NCBI RefSeq assembly: GCF_039405155.1
Contig: NZ_CP135049.1
Span: forward strand, 310,001 to 374,000
Length of the DNA stretch: 64,000 bases
Origin: Buchnera aphidicola (Taiwanaphis decaspermi)
GTDB taxonomy: Bacteria; Pseudomonadota; Gammaproteobacteria; Enterobacterales; Enterobacteriaceae
Reading direction: 5' to 3'
Shown: piece after piece, positions 20,601-29,745 of the stretch
Numbering within the stretch: the stretch's first letter is position 1
Layout: the number at the start of each line of letters is the position of its first letter
Notes under the pieces: model-generated
Seen by the model: the letters and a program-made list of their open reading frames with translations, nothing else
Database searches by the model: none
What the model was told of the DNA's origin: nothing
Translations under genes and position numbers: made by a program

Positions 20601-23150
20601 ATGCAAGAAAAATATAATCATAAGAAAATAGAACTATATGTACAAAAACACTGGAAAAAAAATAAAACTTTTCATGTAAAAGAAATAACTAACAAAAAAA
20701 AATATTACTGTTTATCTATGATACCGTATCCATCTGGTGATTTACACATGGGACACGTAAGAAATTATACTATCGGTGATATAATAGCTAGATTTAATAG
20801 AATGAAAGGAAAAAATGTATTACATCCTATAGGATGGGATTCATTTGGATTACCAGCAGAAGAAGCTGCTATAAAAAACAATATTAATCCTAATGATTGG
20901 ACTAATAACAATATTAAATCTATGAGAAAACAATTAAAAAAAATGGGTTTTTCATATGATTGGTCTAGAGAAATTAAAACTTCCAATGAAAAATATTATA
21001 AATGGGAACAATGGTTTTTTAATGAGTTGTATAAAAAAAAATTAGCTTATAAGAAAACTTCTTTTGTTAATTGGTGTATAAAAGATAAAACAGTGTTAGC
21101 TAATGAACAAGTTATTAATGGTAATTGCTGGCGTTGCCAAAATAAAGTTACATTAAAAAAAATACCGCAATGGTTTATAAAGATAAATAAATATGCTAAA
21201 GAATTATTTGATGATTTAAAAAAACTAAAACATTGGCCTAAAAAAATAAAATTAATGCAAAAAAATTGGATTGGAAAATCCATTGGTTTTGAATTAAAAA
21301 TAAAAACTTTAGATAATAAAGAAATATTAATATATTCTACTAGAATAGATACAATAATGGGAGCAGAAGCTATTGTTTTAGCTCCTGAACATAAATTATC
21401 TACACAAGTATCATTGTATAATAAAAAAATAAAAATATTTTTAGAAAATATTGATAAAAATAAACAAAAAATAGATTTTTTAAAAAAAAAAAAAGTTTAT
21501 GGAATAAAAACACAATTATTAGCTTTACATCCTCTCAAAAATAAAAAGTTACCTGTATGGATATCTAATTATGTAGATATAGATTATGCTACAGGTGCAA
21601 TAATGCTAGTACCGGCACACAATAAAAAAGATTTAATATTTGCTAATAAATATAAAATTAATTTTAAACCTGTTATTTTAGATAATAATGGGGAAATACC
21701 TATTATAAATAACAAAGCTTTAACAAAAAAAGGTATATTATGTAACTCAAATCAGTTTAATAAATTAAATTACTATGATGCTTGCAAAAAGATATCAATA
21801 ATATTAAAAAAGTCAAAAATAGGAAAAAAAAAAACAGTATACAAATTAAAAGATTGGTGTGTTTCTAGACAAAGACCGTGGGGTACACCTATACCTATGG
21901 GAGTAAACATACAAAAAAAAATAGAACCTATATCATTTAAAAATTTACCAAAATTTACATATAAAAAAAACAAAAGAAGAATAATTTTTGTAAACAAAAA
22001 AAAAATAAAATTAGAAAAAGATACTTTTGACACGTTTATGGAATCTTCTTGGTATTATGCACGCTATACATCTTATAATTGTAAAAATATTATGATTGAA
22101 CCTAATTTGGCAAAATATTGGCTACCTGTAGATCAATACATAGGTGGTATAGAACATGCTACTATGCATCTAATATATATTAGATTTTTTCATAAATTAC
22201 TTAGAGATGCAGGATTAGTTGAAGGTGATGAACCTATAAAAAAATTATTGTGTCAAGGTATGGTTTTATCTAAAACATTTTATTATTTAAATAATAAAAA
22301 AGAAAAAAAATGGATATCTTACAAAAATATAATTATTAAAAAAAATCATGACAATAAAATAATTTCTATGGTTTCTAAAATAAATAATAAAAAAATATAT
22401 TTTGATGGCATAAAAAAAATGTCTAAATCAAAAAATAATGGTATTAATCCTACATATATTATTAATAAATATGGTTCTGATTCCTTAAGATTGTTTATAA
22501 TATTTGCAGCACCAGTAGAAAATTCATTAGAATGGAATGAAGATGGTTTGAAAGGTATGTCTCGTTTTCTTAATAAATTATGGAATTTAACATATAAATA
22601 CATTTACATAAAAAATAAAAAAATTAATCTTGCAAAAAACTTTAAATACAATAAATATCAAAGAAAATTGTTATCAAAGTTAAATAAAACAATTTATAAA
22701 GTTTCTCAAGATATAGAATTAAAACAATCTTTTAATACAGCAATATCTTCTATAATAAAATTTTTTAATAAATTGAATAAGGAAGTACCTAAAAACAATG
22801 AAGATGTGAAGCTAATATTTTATTCATTAAAAATAATAATAATTTTGTTATATCCATTTGCTCCTCATATTACTTTTTTTTTATGGAAAGAAATTAATAT
22901 TAATTCTACAATAGATGATGTTAAATGGCCTAAATATAATAAATTATATATAATAAATAAAATAAATATTGTTATACAAATTAATGGCAAAAAAAAAATA
23001 GTAACAAAAGAAAGAAATAACATTAGTAAAAAAGAATTACTTGAAAAAATATTAAAAAAAAAAATTATTAAAAATTATTTAAAAAGTAAAAAAATAATTA
23101 AAATTATATATATTACAAATAAAGTATTAAATTTTGTTATTGAGAAATAG
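20601..23150 (+). CDS. leuS: Leucyl-tRNA synthetase
   Basis: Class I synthetase charging tRNA-Leu. The HIGH motif is in YPSGDLHMGHVRNY, and the zinc region and the CP1 editing domain follow (STRIDTIMG, and AHNKKDLIFA with the conserved editing Asp). The KMSKS loop is KKMSKSKNNG, before the anticodon-binding domain. Length is 849 residues against 860 in E. coli. An AGG site lies 9 nt before the ATG. A run of 13 A (21482-21494) lies inside the gene without breaking the frame. holA follows after 27 nt. Confidence 0.97.
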   Translation: MQEKYNHKKIELYVQKHWKKNKTFHVKEITNKKKYYCLSMIPYPSGDLHMGHVRNYTIGDIIARFNRMKGKNVLHPIGWDSFGLPAEEAAIKNNINPNDWTNNNIKSMRKQLKKMGFSYDWSREIKTSNEKYYKWEQWFFNELYKKKLAYKKTSFVNWCIKDKTVLANEQVINGNCWRCQNKVTLKKIPQWFIKINKYAKELFDDLKKLKHWPKKIKLMQKNWIGKSIGFELKIKTLDNKEILIYSTRIDTIMGAEAIVLAPEHKLSTQVSLYNKKIKIFLENIDKNKQKIDFLKKKKVYGIKTQLLALHPLKNKKLPVWISNYVDIDYATGAIMLVPAHNKKDLIFANKYKINFKPVILDNNGEIPIINNKALTKKGILCNSNQFNKLNYYDACKKISIILKKSKIGKKKTVYKLKDWCVSRQRPWGTPIPMGVNIQKKIEPISFKNLPKFTYKKNKRRIIFVNKKKIKLEKDTFDTFMESSWYYARYTSYNCKNIMIEPNLAKYWLPVDQYIGGIEHATMHLIYIRFFHKLLRDAGLVEGDEPIKKLLCQGMVLSKTFYYLNNKKEKKWISYKNIIIKKNHDNKIISMVSKINNKKIYFDGIKKMSKSKNNGINPTYIINKYGSDSLRLFIIFAAPVENSLEWNEDGLKGMSRFLNKLWNLTYKYIYIKNKKINLAKNFKYNKYQRKLLSKLNKTIYKVSQDIELKQSFNTAISSIIKFFNKLNKEVPKNNEDVKLIFYSLKIIIILLYPFAPHITFFLWKEININSTIDDVKWPKYNKLYIINKINIVIQINGKKKIVTKERNNISKKELLEKILKKKIIKNYLKSKKIIKIIYITNKVLNFVIEK

Positions 23151-23177
23151 AATTAAATATATAGGTATAAAAATAAA

Positions 23178-24170
23178 ATGATACAAATAAATCATCAAGA
23201 TATTTATAATATTAAATATAATAAAAAAAAAAAATTATTATATTTAATAACAGGAGATAATAAAGTAATAATTAATGAAACAAAATTAGAAATATTTAAA
23301 ATAGCTAAATCATTAGGTTTTGATATAATTATTAATATTGATATAAATGCAAAAACAAATTGGGATAAATTAATATTATTAAGTCAAAGTCAAAGTTTGT
23401 TTAATAAAAAAAAAATAATTCATATAAAATTTAATAACAATTGTAAAATAATTTTTTTTGAAAAAATAAAAAATTTGTTTTTTATAAAAAATAAAGAAAA
23501 TTTCATTTTATTAAATATTGATAAAAAAAATGTAAATATTTTAAATAACATAAAAAAAAATAATATAAAAGGAATATTAAAAATAAACTGTAATATACCA
23601 AGTAAAAGCAATTTAAGTTGCTGGATAAAAAAAAAAGCTAATAATTTAAATTTAAAATTAGATGAAAATGTTTACAAAATTTTATGTAAATATTATGAAG
23701 GTAATTTTTTTGCTTTATATCAAATAATAAAATCATTAAGTTTTATATATCTTAATGAAAATATTACAAAAAAAAAGATTAAATGTATTATCAAAAGTGA
23801 TTCTATATATAAACCATTTGAATGGGTTAATTCTATATTATTAAGAAAAAAAAATAAATCTATAAAAATTGCTAAAAAAATTTATAAAGAAAATTACAAT
23901 TTGTTTTTTTTATCTAAAATTTTATACAAAGATTTATTTATATTATTACAAATGTATAAAAAAGATAAACCAAATTATTATACTTTTTTTAAAAAAAATA
24001 ATATATGGAAAAATAAACAATATATATATAATAAAGCATTAATAAAAAATAACATAGAAAAAGTTTATAAATCCATTTCCGTATTAACTAAAATAGAAAT
24101 AATAATAAAAAAAAATTTCATTAATCATAGTTGGTTGTATTTGCAAAGATTAACTCTAATTTTAAATTAA
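23178..24170 (+). CDS. holA: DNA polymerase III delta subunit
   Basis: The clamp-loader subunit that opens the beta sliding clamp; it works with DnaX (encoded here) and HolB. The protein is strongly diverged and lysine/asparagine-rich, but it matches HolA in length (330 against 343), in the N-terminal YLITGDNKVIINETK region, in segments such as EGNFFALYQIIKSL and FEWVNSIL, and in position between leuS and nadD. The E. coli order is leuS-lptE-holA-nadD; lptE is absent here. The identification rests on synteny as much as on motifs. Confidence 0.88.
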   Translation: MIQINHQDIYNIKYNKKKKLLYLITGDNKVIINETKLEIFKIAKSLGFDIIINIDINAKTNWDKLILLSQSQSLFNKKKIIHIKFNNNCKIIFFEKIKNLFFIKNKENFILLNIDKKNVNILNNIKKNNIKGILKINCNIPSKSNLSCWIKKKANNLNLKLDENVYKILCKYYEGNFFALYQIIKSLSFIYLNENITKKKIKCIIKSDSIYKPFEWVNSILLRKKNKSIKIAKKIYKENYNLFFLSKILYKDLFILLQMYKKDKPNYYTFFKKNNIWKNKQYIYNKALIKNNIEKVYKSISVLTKIEIIIKKNFINHSWLYLQRLTLILN

Positions 24171-24206
24171 AAATAATGTAATAAAAAATAAATAAAAGAG
24201 AAAAAA

Positions 24207-24818
24207 ATGTATATATTATTTGGAGGTACTTTTAACCCTATTCATTATGGTCATTTATTTACAGCAAATTATATATATAATTATTTTAAATGTTCAAAAA
24301 TAATATTTTTGCCAAATAAACAACCATATTATAAAAAAAAAACTAAAATATCCTGTAAAAAAAGAGTTAAAATGTTAAAACTAGCTATAAAAAAAAAATT
24401 TGAAATAAATTTATTAGAGGTAAAAAATAAAAAAAAATTATATACTATAAATACAATAATTTTAATAAAAAAAAAAATTAAAAAAAATATATATTTTTTA
24501 ATGGGTTACGATTCTTTGATAAATTTTTATAAATGGTATAAATGGGAATCTATATTAAAAATATGTAATATTTTAGTAATAAAAAGAAAAAACAAAATTT
24601 ACAAAAATATAAAAAAAAAAATAAAAAAATTTATTACATATGATATATATAAATTTTTAAAAAATAAAAATGGACTAATTTTTGTTTTTAATAATTTTGA
24701 AGTTAATATATCATCTAGTAATATTAGGAAAAGATATAAAAAAAACAAATCTTGTACAGGAATGTTGCCAAAAATAGTTGACAATTTCATAAAAAAAAAT
24801 AAGCTATATAAAAACTAA
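24207..24818 (+). CDS. nadD: Nicotinate-nucleotide adenylyltransferase
   Basis: Makes deamido-NAD from nicotinate mononucleotide and ATP. The nucleotidyltransferase P-loop FGGTFNPIHYGHL is at the N-terminus, and the second signature SSSNIRKR lies near the C-terminus. Length is 203 residues against 213. It follows holA after 36 nt and precedes tusA by 19 nt, so it probably sits in one leuS-holA-nadD-tusA transcript. A GAG-type site precedes the ATG. Confidence 0.94.
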   Translation: MYILFGGTFNPIHYGHLFTANYIYNYFKCSKIIFLPNKQPYYKKKTKISCKKRVKMLKLAIKKKFEINLLEVKNKKKLYTINTIILIKKKIKKNIYFLMGYDSLINFYKWYKWESILKICNILVIKRKNKIYKNIKKKIKKFITYDIYKFLKNKNGLIFVFNNFEVNISSSNIRKRYKKNKSCTGMLPKIVDNFIKKNKLYKN

Positions 24819-24837
24819 ATTATATTCGTAAAATAAA

Positions 24838-25095
24838 ATGCAAAAAAAAAAAAATAAAAATAAATATATACTAAATTTAATTGGTTTAAGATGTCCAGAA
24901 CCAATTATGATGCTTAGAAAAAAAATAAGAGAAATAGGTTCTGGCCATATATTATTAGTTTTTTCTGATGATATTACTACTACAAAAGATATTCCAAATT
25001 TTTGTCATTTTATGAATCATAAATTATTAGAAATAGATGTTAATAAAATTCCGTATAAATATATAATTAAAAAAATAAATAATTTTAATATATGA
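24838..25095 (+). CDS. tusA: Sulfur carrier protein TusA
   Basis: Accepts persulfide sulfur from IscS and passes it through TusBCD and TusE to MnmA for 2-thiouridine formation at the tRNA wobble base. The family motif LIGLRCPEPIMMLRK carries the sulfur-accepting Cys19, at the same number as in E. coli. Length is 85 residues against 81. The partner tusE is also in this window. Thirteen A follow the first base of codon 2 (24842-24854), a very early slippage-prone tract. It is convergent with asd. Confidence 0.95.
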   Translation: MQKKKNKNKYILNLIGLRCPEPIMMLRKKIREIGSGHILLVFSDDITTTKDIPNFCHFMNHKLLEIDVNKIPYKYIIKKINNFNI

Positions 25096-25139
25096 TTTGT
25101 TAAAAAATTATATATTAAATTTAATAATTTTAATAATAT

Positions 25140-26267
25140 TTAAATATTTTTTAGAATTATTTTTAAAACTCTTCTTATAGGTTCAGCAGCTCCCCAAAGT
25201 AATTGATCTCCTACACTAAAAGCAGATATATATTTTTTTCCTATATTTAATTTTCTTATTCTTCCTATAGGGATATTTAGAGTACCGCTAACTTTTATAG
25301 GATTTAGTTTTTCAATGGTTTGTTCTTTTTCGTTAGGTATTATATTAACCCATTTGTTATTATTTTTAATTATATTATATATACTTGATATAGAAATATC
25401 TTTTTTTAAATGAATCATAAATGATTGACTATGACATCTTAATGCACTAATTCGTACGCAATTACCATCTACAAGTATTTTTTTTTTTTTATAACCAAGT
25501 ATTTTATTTGTTTCGGATATTGATTTATGTTCTTCCATAGTTTGTCCATTTTCCATTTTATTATCTATCCAAGGTATTGTATTACAAATAATAGGTATTT
25601 TAAAAACATTTATAGGTAAATATTTTTTTAGCTGACTAATTTTAGTAATTTTTTTTTCTATAGATAAAATATTTTTAGTAGAGAAGTTTAATTTATGTTT
25701 GATGTTAATATTATTAGATATTTTTTTTATTTGTTTTATCAATTCTAACATAGCAGATGCTCCTGCTCCAGAAACAGCTTGATAACTAGAAAAATATATC
25801 CAATCTATCAATTTTTCTTTTACTAAACCACCTAAAGACATCAACATCAAACTAACAGTACAATTTCCACCAACAAAATTTTTTATTCCATTATCAATAT
25901 CTTTTAAAATTAAATCATAATTTATCGGATCCAAAACTATCGTAGAATCATTTTTCATTCTTAAATATGATGCAGCATCTATCCAATAACCATTCCATCC
26001 ATTATTTCTAATTTTTGAATATATTTTTTTAGTATAGTAACTACCTTGACAAGTTACAATAATGTCGTTAGACATTAATAAATCTATATTATACGCGTCT
26101 TCTATTGTATTTTTATTTTTATTATTTGATAAAAATATTTTTTTTCCTTTTTGAGTTGTAGAAAAAAACATGGGTATTATTTTTTCAAAATTTTTTTTTT
26201 TTTTCATTCTTTCTAATAATACTGAACCTACCATTCCTCTCCAACCTATAAAACCTACTTTTTTCAT
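25140..26267 (-). CDS. asd: Aspartate-semialdehyde dehydrogenase
   Basis: Reduces aspartyl phosphate to aspartate semialdehyde with NADPH, the branch point to lysine (through diaminopimelate), threonine and methionine. The N-terminal GFIGWRGMVGSVLLERM is the nucleotide-binding loop. The catalytic Cys136 lies in VGGNCTVSLM, and the later motif SALRCHSQSF is intact. Length is 375 residues against 367. AAAGGAAA precedes the ATG. With lysA it links the window to lysine provision, and the same intermediate is needed for the cell wall. Confidence 0.96.
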   Translation of the reverse strand: MKKVGFIGWRGMVGSVLLERMKKKKNFEKIIPMFFSTTQKGKKIFLSNNKNKNTIEDAYNIDLLMSNDIIVTCQGSYYTKKIYSKIRNNGWNGYWIDAASYLRMKNDSTIVLDPINYDLILKDIDNGIKNFVGGNCTVSLMLMSLGGLVKEKLIDWIYFSSYQAVSGAGASAMLELIKQIKKISNNINIKHKLNFSTKNILSIEKKITKISQLKKYLPINVFKIPIICNTIPWIDNKMENGQTMEEHKSISETNKILGYKKKKILVDGNCVRISALRCHSQSFMIHLKKDISISSIYNIIKNNNKWVNIIPNEKEQTIEKLNPIKVSGTLNIPIGRIRKLNIGKKYISAFSVGDQLLWGAAEPIRRVLKIILKNI

Positions 26268-26422
26268 ATATTTCCTTTAAATCAATTGTTTTAATTTAAA
26301 AATTTGACAAATTTTTTATAAAAAATACATATATATATTATTATATATTTTCTTAATAATAAATGTTTTTATTAATTATCTTATATATATTAAATAATAA
26401 TATATAAAAACAAATAAAAAAA

Positions 26423-27007
26423 ATGATAAAAATAATTTCAATAACAATATTGCTTATATTAATAATGGATCCATTAGGAAATTTACCTATTTTTATTTCT
26501 ATTTTAAAAAATGTTAATCCTAAAAAACAAAAAATAATTTTGATAAGAGAAATGTTTATATCTTTAATAATAATGACATTTTTTTTGTTTGAAGGAGAAA
26601 AAATTTTAGGAATATTGAATATAAAAACTGAAACAGTTTCTATATCAGGAGGCATTATTTTATTCTTAATATCTATTAAAATGATCTTTCCGTCAAAAAG
26701 TAATAAAAAAATATTACAAGAAGAGCCTTTTATAGTTCCTTTAGCTATACCATTAATAGCTGGTCCATCTTTGCTAGCAACTTTAATGCTTTTATCACAT
26801 AAATATCAAAAAAATATTTTTTGCTTATTTGTATCATTAATTATTTCTTGGTTTTGCACTTTTATAATACTTTTGTCATCTAATTATTTTTTTAAATTGT
26901 TTGGGTTAAAAGGAGTTAATGCATTAGAAAGATTAATGGGATTAATTTTAGTTATGTTGTCAACACAAATGTTTTTAGATGGATTGCATGTATGGTTAAA
27001 TTTTTAA
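26423..27007 (+). CDS. yhgN: MarC-family inner-membrane protein YhgN
   Basis: An integral membrane protein of the UPF0056/MarC family, of unknown function. Six hydrophobic segments are visible over 194 residues (E. coli YhgN has 197). The family motif MDPLGNLPIFISIL is at the N-terminus; PLAIPLIAGPSLLATLM starts the second half, and GLILVMLSTQMFLDGL ends it. In E. coli yhgN lies next to asd, and the pair is preserved here in divergent orientation with a 155-nt gap. Being kept in such a small genome suggests a real transport or envelope role, but none can be assigned. Confidence 0.9.
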   Translation: MIKIISITILLILIMDPLGNLPIFISILKNVNPKKQKIILIREMFISLIIMTFFLFEGEKILGILNIKTETVSISGGIILFLISIKMIFPSKSNKKILQEEPFIVPLAIPLIAGPSLLATLMLLSHKYQKNIFCLFVSLIISWFCTFIILLSSNYFFKLFGLKGVNALERLMGLILVMLSTQMFLDGLHVWLNF

Positions 27008-27195
27008 AAAAAAAATATTTTTTTTTGTAGAAAAAAATATCTAAAGGAGTTATTATATGTATATTTAATATATTAATCTTTTAAAATAATTATCTTTAAT
27101 TTGTATATATTAAAATATATTTTAAAAAATTAATAAATAATATAAAAATATTTTAATTAAAATATAAATATTAAATATACAAAATAGAGATAATC

Positions 27196-28371
27196 ATGAA
27201 TATACTTAATATGTCTAGTTTAAATTTGAAAAATAAAAGAGTTCTTATTAGACTAGACTTAAACGTTCCAATAAACAAACAAGGGAAAATTACATCATAT
27301 GCTCGTATTAGCGCTGTATTACCTACTATAAAATTAGCTATAAATAAAAATGCTAAAATAATAATTATGTCTCATTTAGGTAGGCCTAAAAAAGAAATTT
27401 ACAATCCTATTTTTTCTTTGAAACCTGTGGTTGTTTATCTACAAAAAAAAATTAAAGGTTTTAAATTAAAATTGGTGAAAAATTACTTACAGGGCTTATC
27501 TATTAAAAATTCAGAAATTATAGTTTTAGAAAATGTAAGATTTAATAAAGGAGAAACCAAGAATAGTACAAGTCTAGCACAACAATATGCTAAATTATGT
27601 GATGTATTTGTTATGGATGCTTTTGCTACTTCACATAGGAAACATTCATCGACATATGCAGTAATTAAATTTGCAAAAATTGCTTGTGCTGGACCACTTT
27701 TTATTTCAGAGGTAAAAAATTTATCTAGAATATTAAACAATGCTCAGCAACCTTTAATATCTATAGTTGGAGGATCAAAAGTTTCAACAAAATTTAAATT
27801 ATTAAAAAAATTGGCTAAAATATCACAAACTTTAATTGTAGGAGGAGGAATAGCAAATACATTTATTGCTGTTAATAATCAAATAGGAAAATCTTTACAT
27901 GAACCAGAATTAATAATAAAAGCAAAAAAAATGCTTAAAAAATATAATATTTGCATTCCTGTAGATTCAAAAGTAATAAATACTTTGAACAAAAATATAG
28001 AGATAAAAAAAGTAAATAAAATAAAAAAACATGAAGAAATAATGGATATTGGTAAACAAAGTATTATTAATATATTACAAAAAATAAAACTAGCAAAAAC
28101 TATTTTATGGAATGGACCAGTAGGAGTTTTTGAAAATTCAAATTTTTGTGAAGGAACAAAAAAAATAGCTCAAGCTATAGCTAAAAGCAAATCATTTTCC
28201 ACAGCTGGGGGAGGTGATACCTTGTCTGTAATTGACATGTTTAATATTAAAGATAAAATATCTTATATTTCTACTGGTGGAGGAGCTTTCTTGTCTTTTA
28301 TAGAAGGTAAAAAATTACCAGCAATATATATGCTAGAAAAAAAAAATAATTTTTTTAAAACATTGAATTAA
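27196..28371 (+). CDS. pgk: Phosphoglycerate kinase
   Basis: ATP-forming glycolytic enzyme converting 1,3-bisphosphoglycerate to 3-phosphoglycerate. The N-terminal domain has RLDLNVPINKQGKI, SHLGRP and the VLENVRFNKGE substrate loop. The C-terminal domain has SIVGGSKVSTKFKLL, LWNGPVGVFE and the nucleotide loop GGGDTLSVI. Length is 391 residues against 387. GAGAT precedes the ATG. fbaA follows after 36 nt, the standard pgk-fbaA operon. Confidence 0.97.
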   Translation: MNILNMSSLNLKNKRVLIRLDLNVPINKQGKITSYARISAVLPTIKLAINKNAKIIIMSHLGRPKKEIYNPIFSLKPVVVYLQKKIKGFKLKLVKNYLQGLSIKNSEIIVLENVRFNKGETKNSTSLAQQYAKLCDVFVMDAFATSHRKHSSTYAVIKFAKIACAGPLFISEVKNLSRILNNAQQPLISIVGGSKVSTKFKLLKKLAKISQTLIVGGGIANTFIAVNNQIGKSLHEPELIIKAKKMLKKYNICIPVDSKVINTLNKNIEIKKVNKIKKHEEIMDIGKQSIINILQKIKLAKTILWNGPVGVFENSNFCEGTKKIAQAIAKSKSFSTAGGGDTLSVIDMFNIKDKISYISTGGGAFLSFIEGKKLPAIYMLEKKNNFFKTLN

Positions 28372-28407
28372 TAATATTAAAAATAATTTTTTTAACAGAG
28401 ATAATTA

Positions 28408-29487
28408 ATGTCTAAAATATTGAATTATATGAACCCAGGTGTTTTATTTGGAAAAGATATTCAAAAGATTTTTAATATTGCAAAAAAGAACAATTTTGCA
28501 ATACCAGCTATAAATTGTATAAATATAGATTCAATAAATGCGGTTTTAGAAGCATCTTCTATAGCAAAATCACCTATTATTATACAACTATCTTATGGTG
28601 GATCAAAATTTATTTCTGGTTATGGTATAAAAAATGTTTCAGAAATAGAGAAAAGTGTTTTAGGAGCGATATCTGCAGCTAAATATATACATAAAATATC
28701 TAAAATATATGGTGTTCCTGTAATATTACATACAGATCATTGTAATAAAAAAATTTTACCATGGTTAGATAGAATGTTATTAGAAGGTAAAAGATATTTT
28801 TTGAAAAAACAAACTCCTCTGTTTTCTTCTCATATGATAGATCTCTCTCAAGAGAATATAGAATTTAATATTAAAAAATCTAAAGATTATTTTATAAAAA
28901 TGTCTGAAATAGAAATGTCCATAGAAATAGAGTTAGGATGTACCGGAGGCGAAGAAGATGGTGTGGATAATAGTAATATAGAAATATCTAAATTATATAC
29001 ACATCCAAAAGAAGTTTTATACGCTTATAAAAATATGAAAAAAATAAACTCAAATTTTACGATAGCTGCTTCTTTTGGAAATGTACATGGTGTATATAAA
29101 AAAGGTAACATTAAATTATCGCCTGATATTTTAAAAAAATCACAAAAAATTGTTAGTAAAAAATACAACTTACAAAAAAATCCAGTAAATTTCGTGTTTC
29201 ACGGAGGGTCTGGATCTAGTGTAAATGAAATAAAAAAATCCATAAGTTACGGTGTGGTAAAAATTAATATAGATACTGATATACAATGGTCTATCTGGCA
29301 TGGTATTTTGGAATATTATAATAAATATAAACCTTATTTAAAATCACAATTAGGTAATCCTCAAGATAAAAATTCACCTAATAAAAAATATTATGATCCC
29401 AGAGTATGGATACGTAAAAGTCAAAAATCTATATTAAAAAAAATGTTTTTTTTGTTTGATATTTTTAATTCAATAAATAGATTATGA
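28408..29487 (+). CDS. fbaA: Fructose-bisphosphate aldolase, class II
   Basis: Zinc-dependent aldolase that cleaves fructose-1,6-bisphosphate in glycolysis. The zinc site and catalytic residues lie in VILHTDHCNKK, IEIELGCTGGEEDGVDN and VFHGGSGSS; the phosphate-binding KINIDTDIQW is intact. Length is 359 residues, as in E. coli. A strong AT-rich hairpin follows 44 nt after the stop, ending the pgk-fbaA transcript before recC. Confidence 0.97.
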   Translation: MSKILNYMNPGVLFGKDIQKIFNIAKKNNFAIPAINCINIDSINAVLEASSIAKSPIIIQLSYGGSKFISGYGIKNVSEIEKSVLGAISAAKYIHKISKIYGVPVILHTDHCNKKILPWLDRMLLEGKRYFLKKQTPLFSSHMIDLSQENIEFNIKKSKDYFIKMSEIEMSIEIELGCTGGEEDGVDNSNIEISKLYTHPKEVLYAYKNMKKINSNFTIAASFGNVHGVYKKGNIKLSPDILKKSQKIVSKKYNLQKNPVNFVFHGGSGSSVNEIKKSISYGVVKINIDTDIQWSIWHGILEYYNKYKPYLKSQLGNPQDKNSPNKKYYDPRVWIRKSQKSILKKMFFLFDIFNSINRL

Positions 29488-29531
29488 TAAAAATATAAAT
29501 TTTTATTTATATAAAATATTATATAACTTTT

Positions 29532-29561
29532 AAACAATTATTTTTATATTTATAATTGTTT
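29532..29561 (+). terminator. Terminator hairpin after fbaA
   Basis: AAACAATTAT (29532-29541) pairs perfectly with ATAATTGTTT (29552-29561) across a 10-nt loop and is followed by more T. The stem has two G-C pairs. Its position between the pgk-fbaA pair and recC supports the call. Confidence 0.5.
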
Positions 29562-29745
29562 TTATATAAAAAAAATATTTTACTAATTATAAAAATATAA
29601 AAATTAAATATTGTTCTTAATAAAAATGTATTATCTATTATTTTAAAAATAATATTATAGAAATAAATATAATAATATTATTATTAGATAATAGATATTA
29701 TTTTTAAATAATTTTATATAAATATATTTTAAAATGGTAACTTTT

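Noticed and set aside
27008-27042. All-AT hairpin after yhgN (ATATTTTTTT with AAAAAAATAT) as a terminator
   Set aside because: The pairing is real but has no G-C pair and is expected often by chance here, so I did not list it as a feature.
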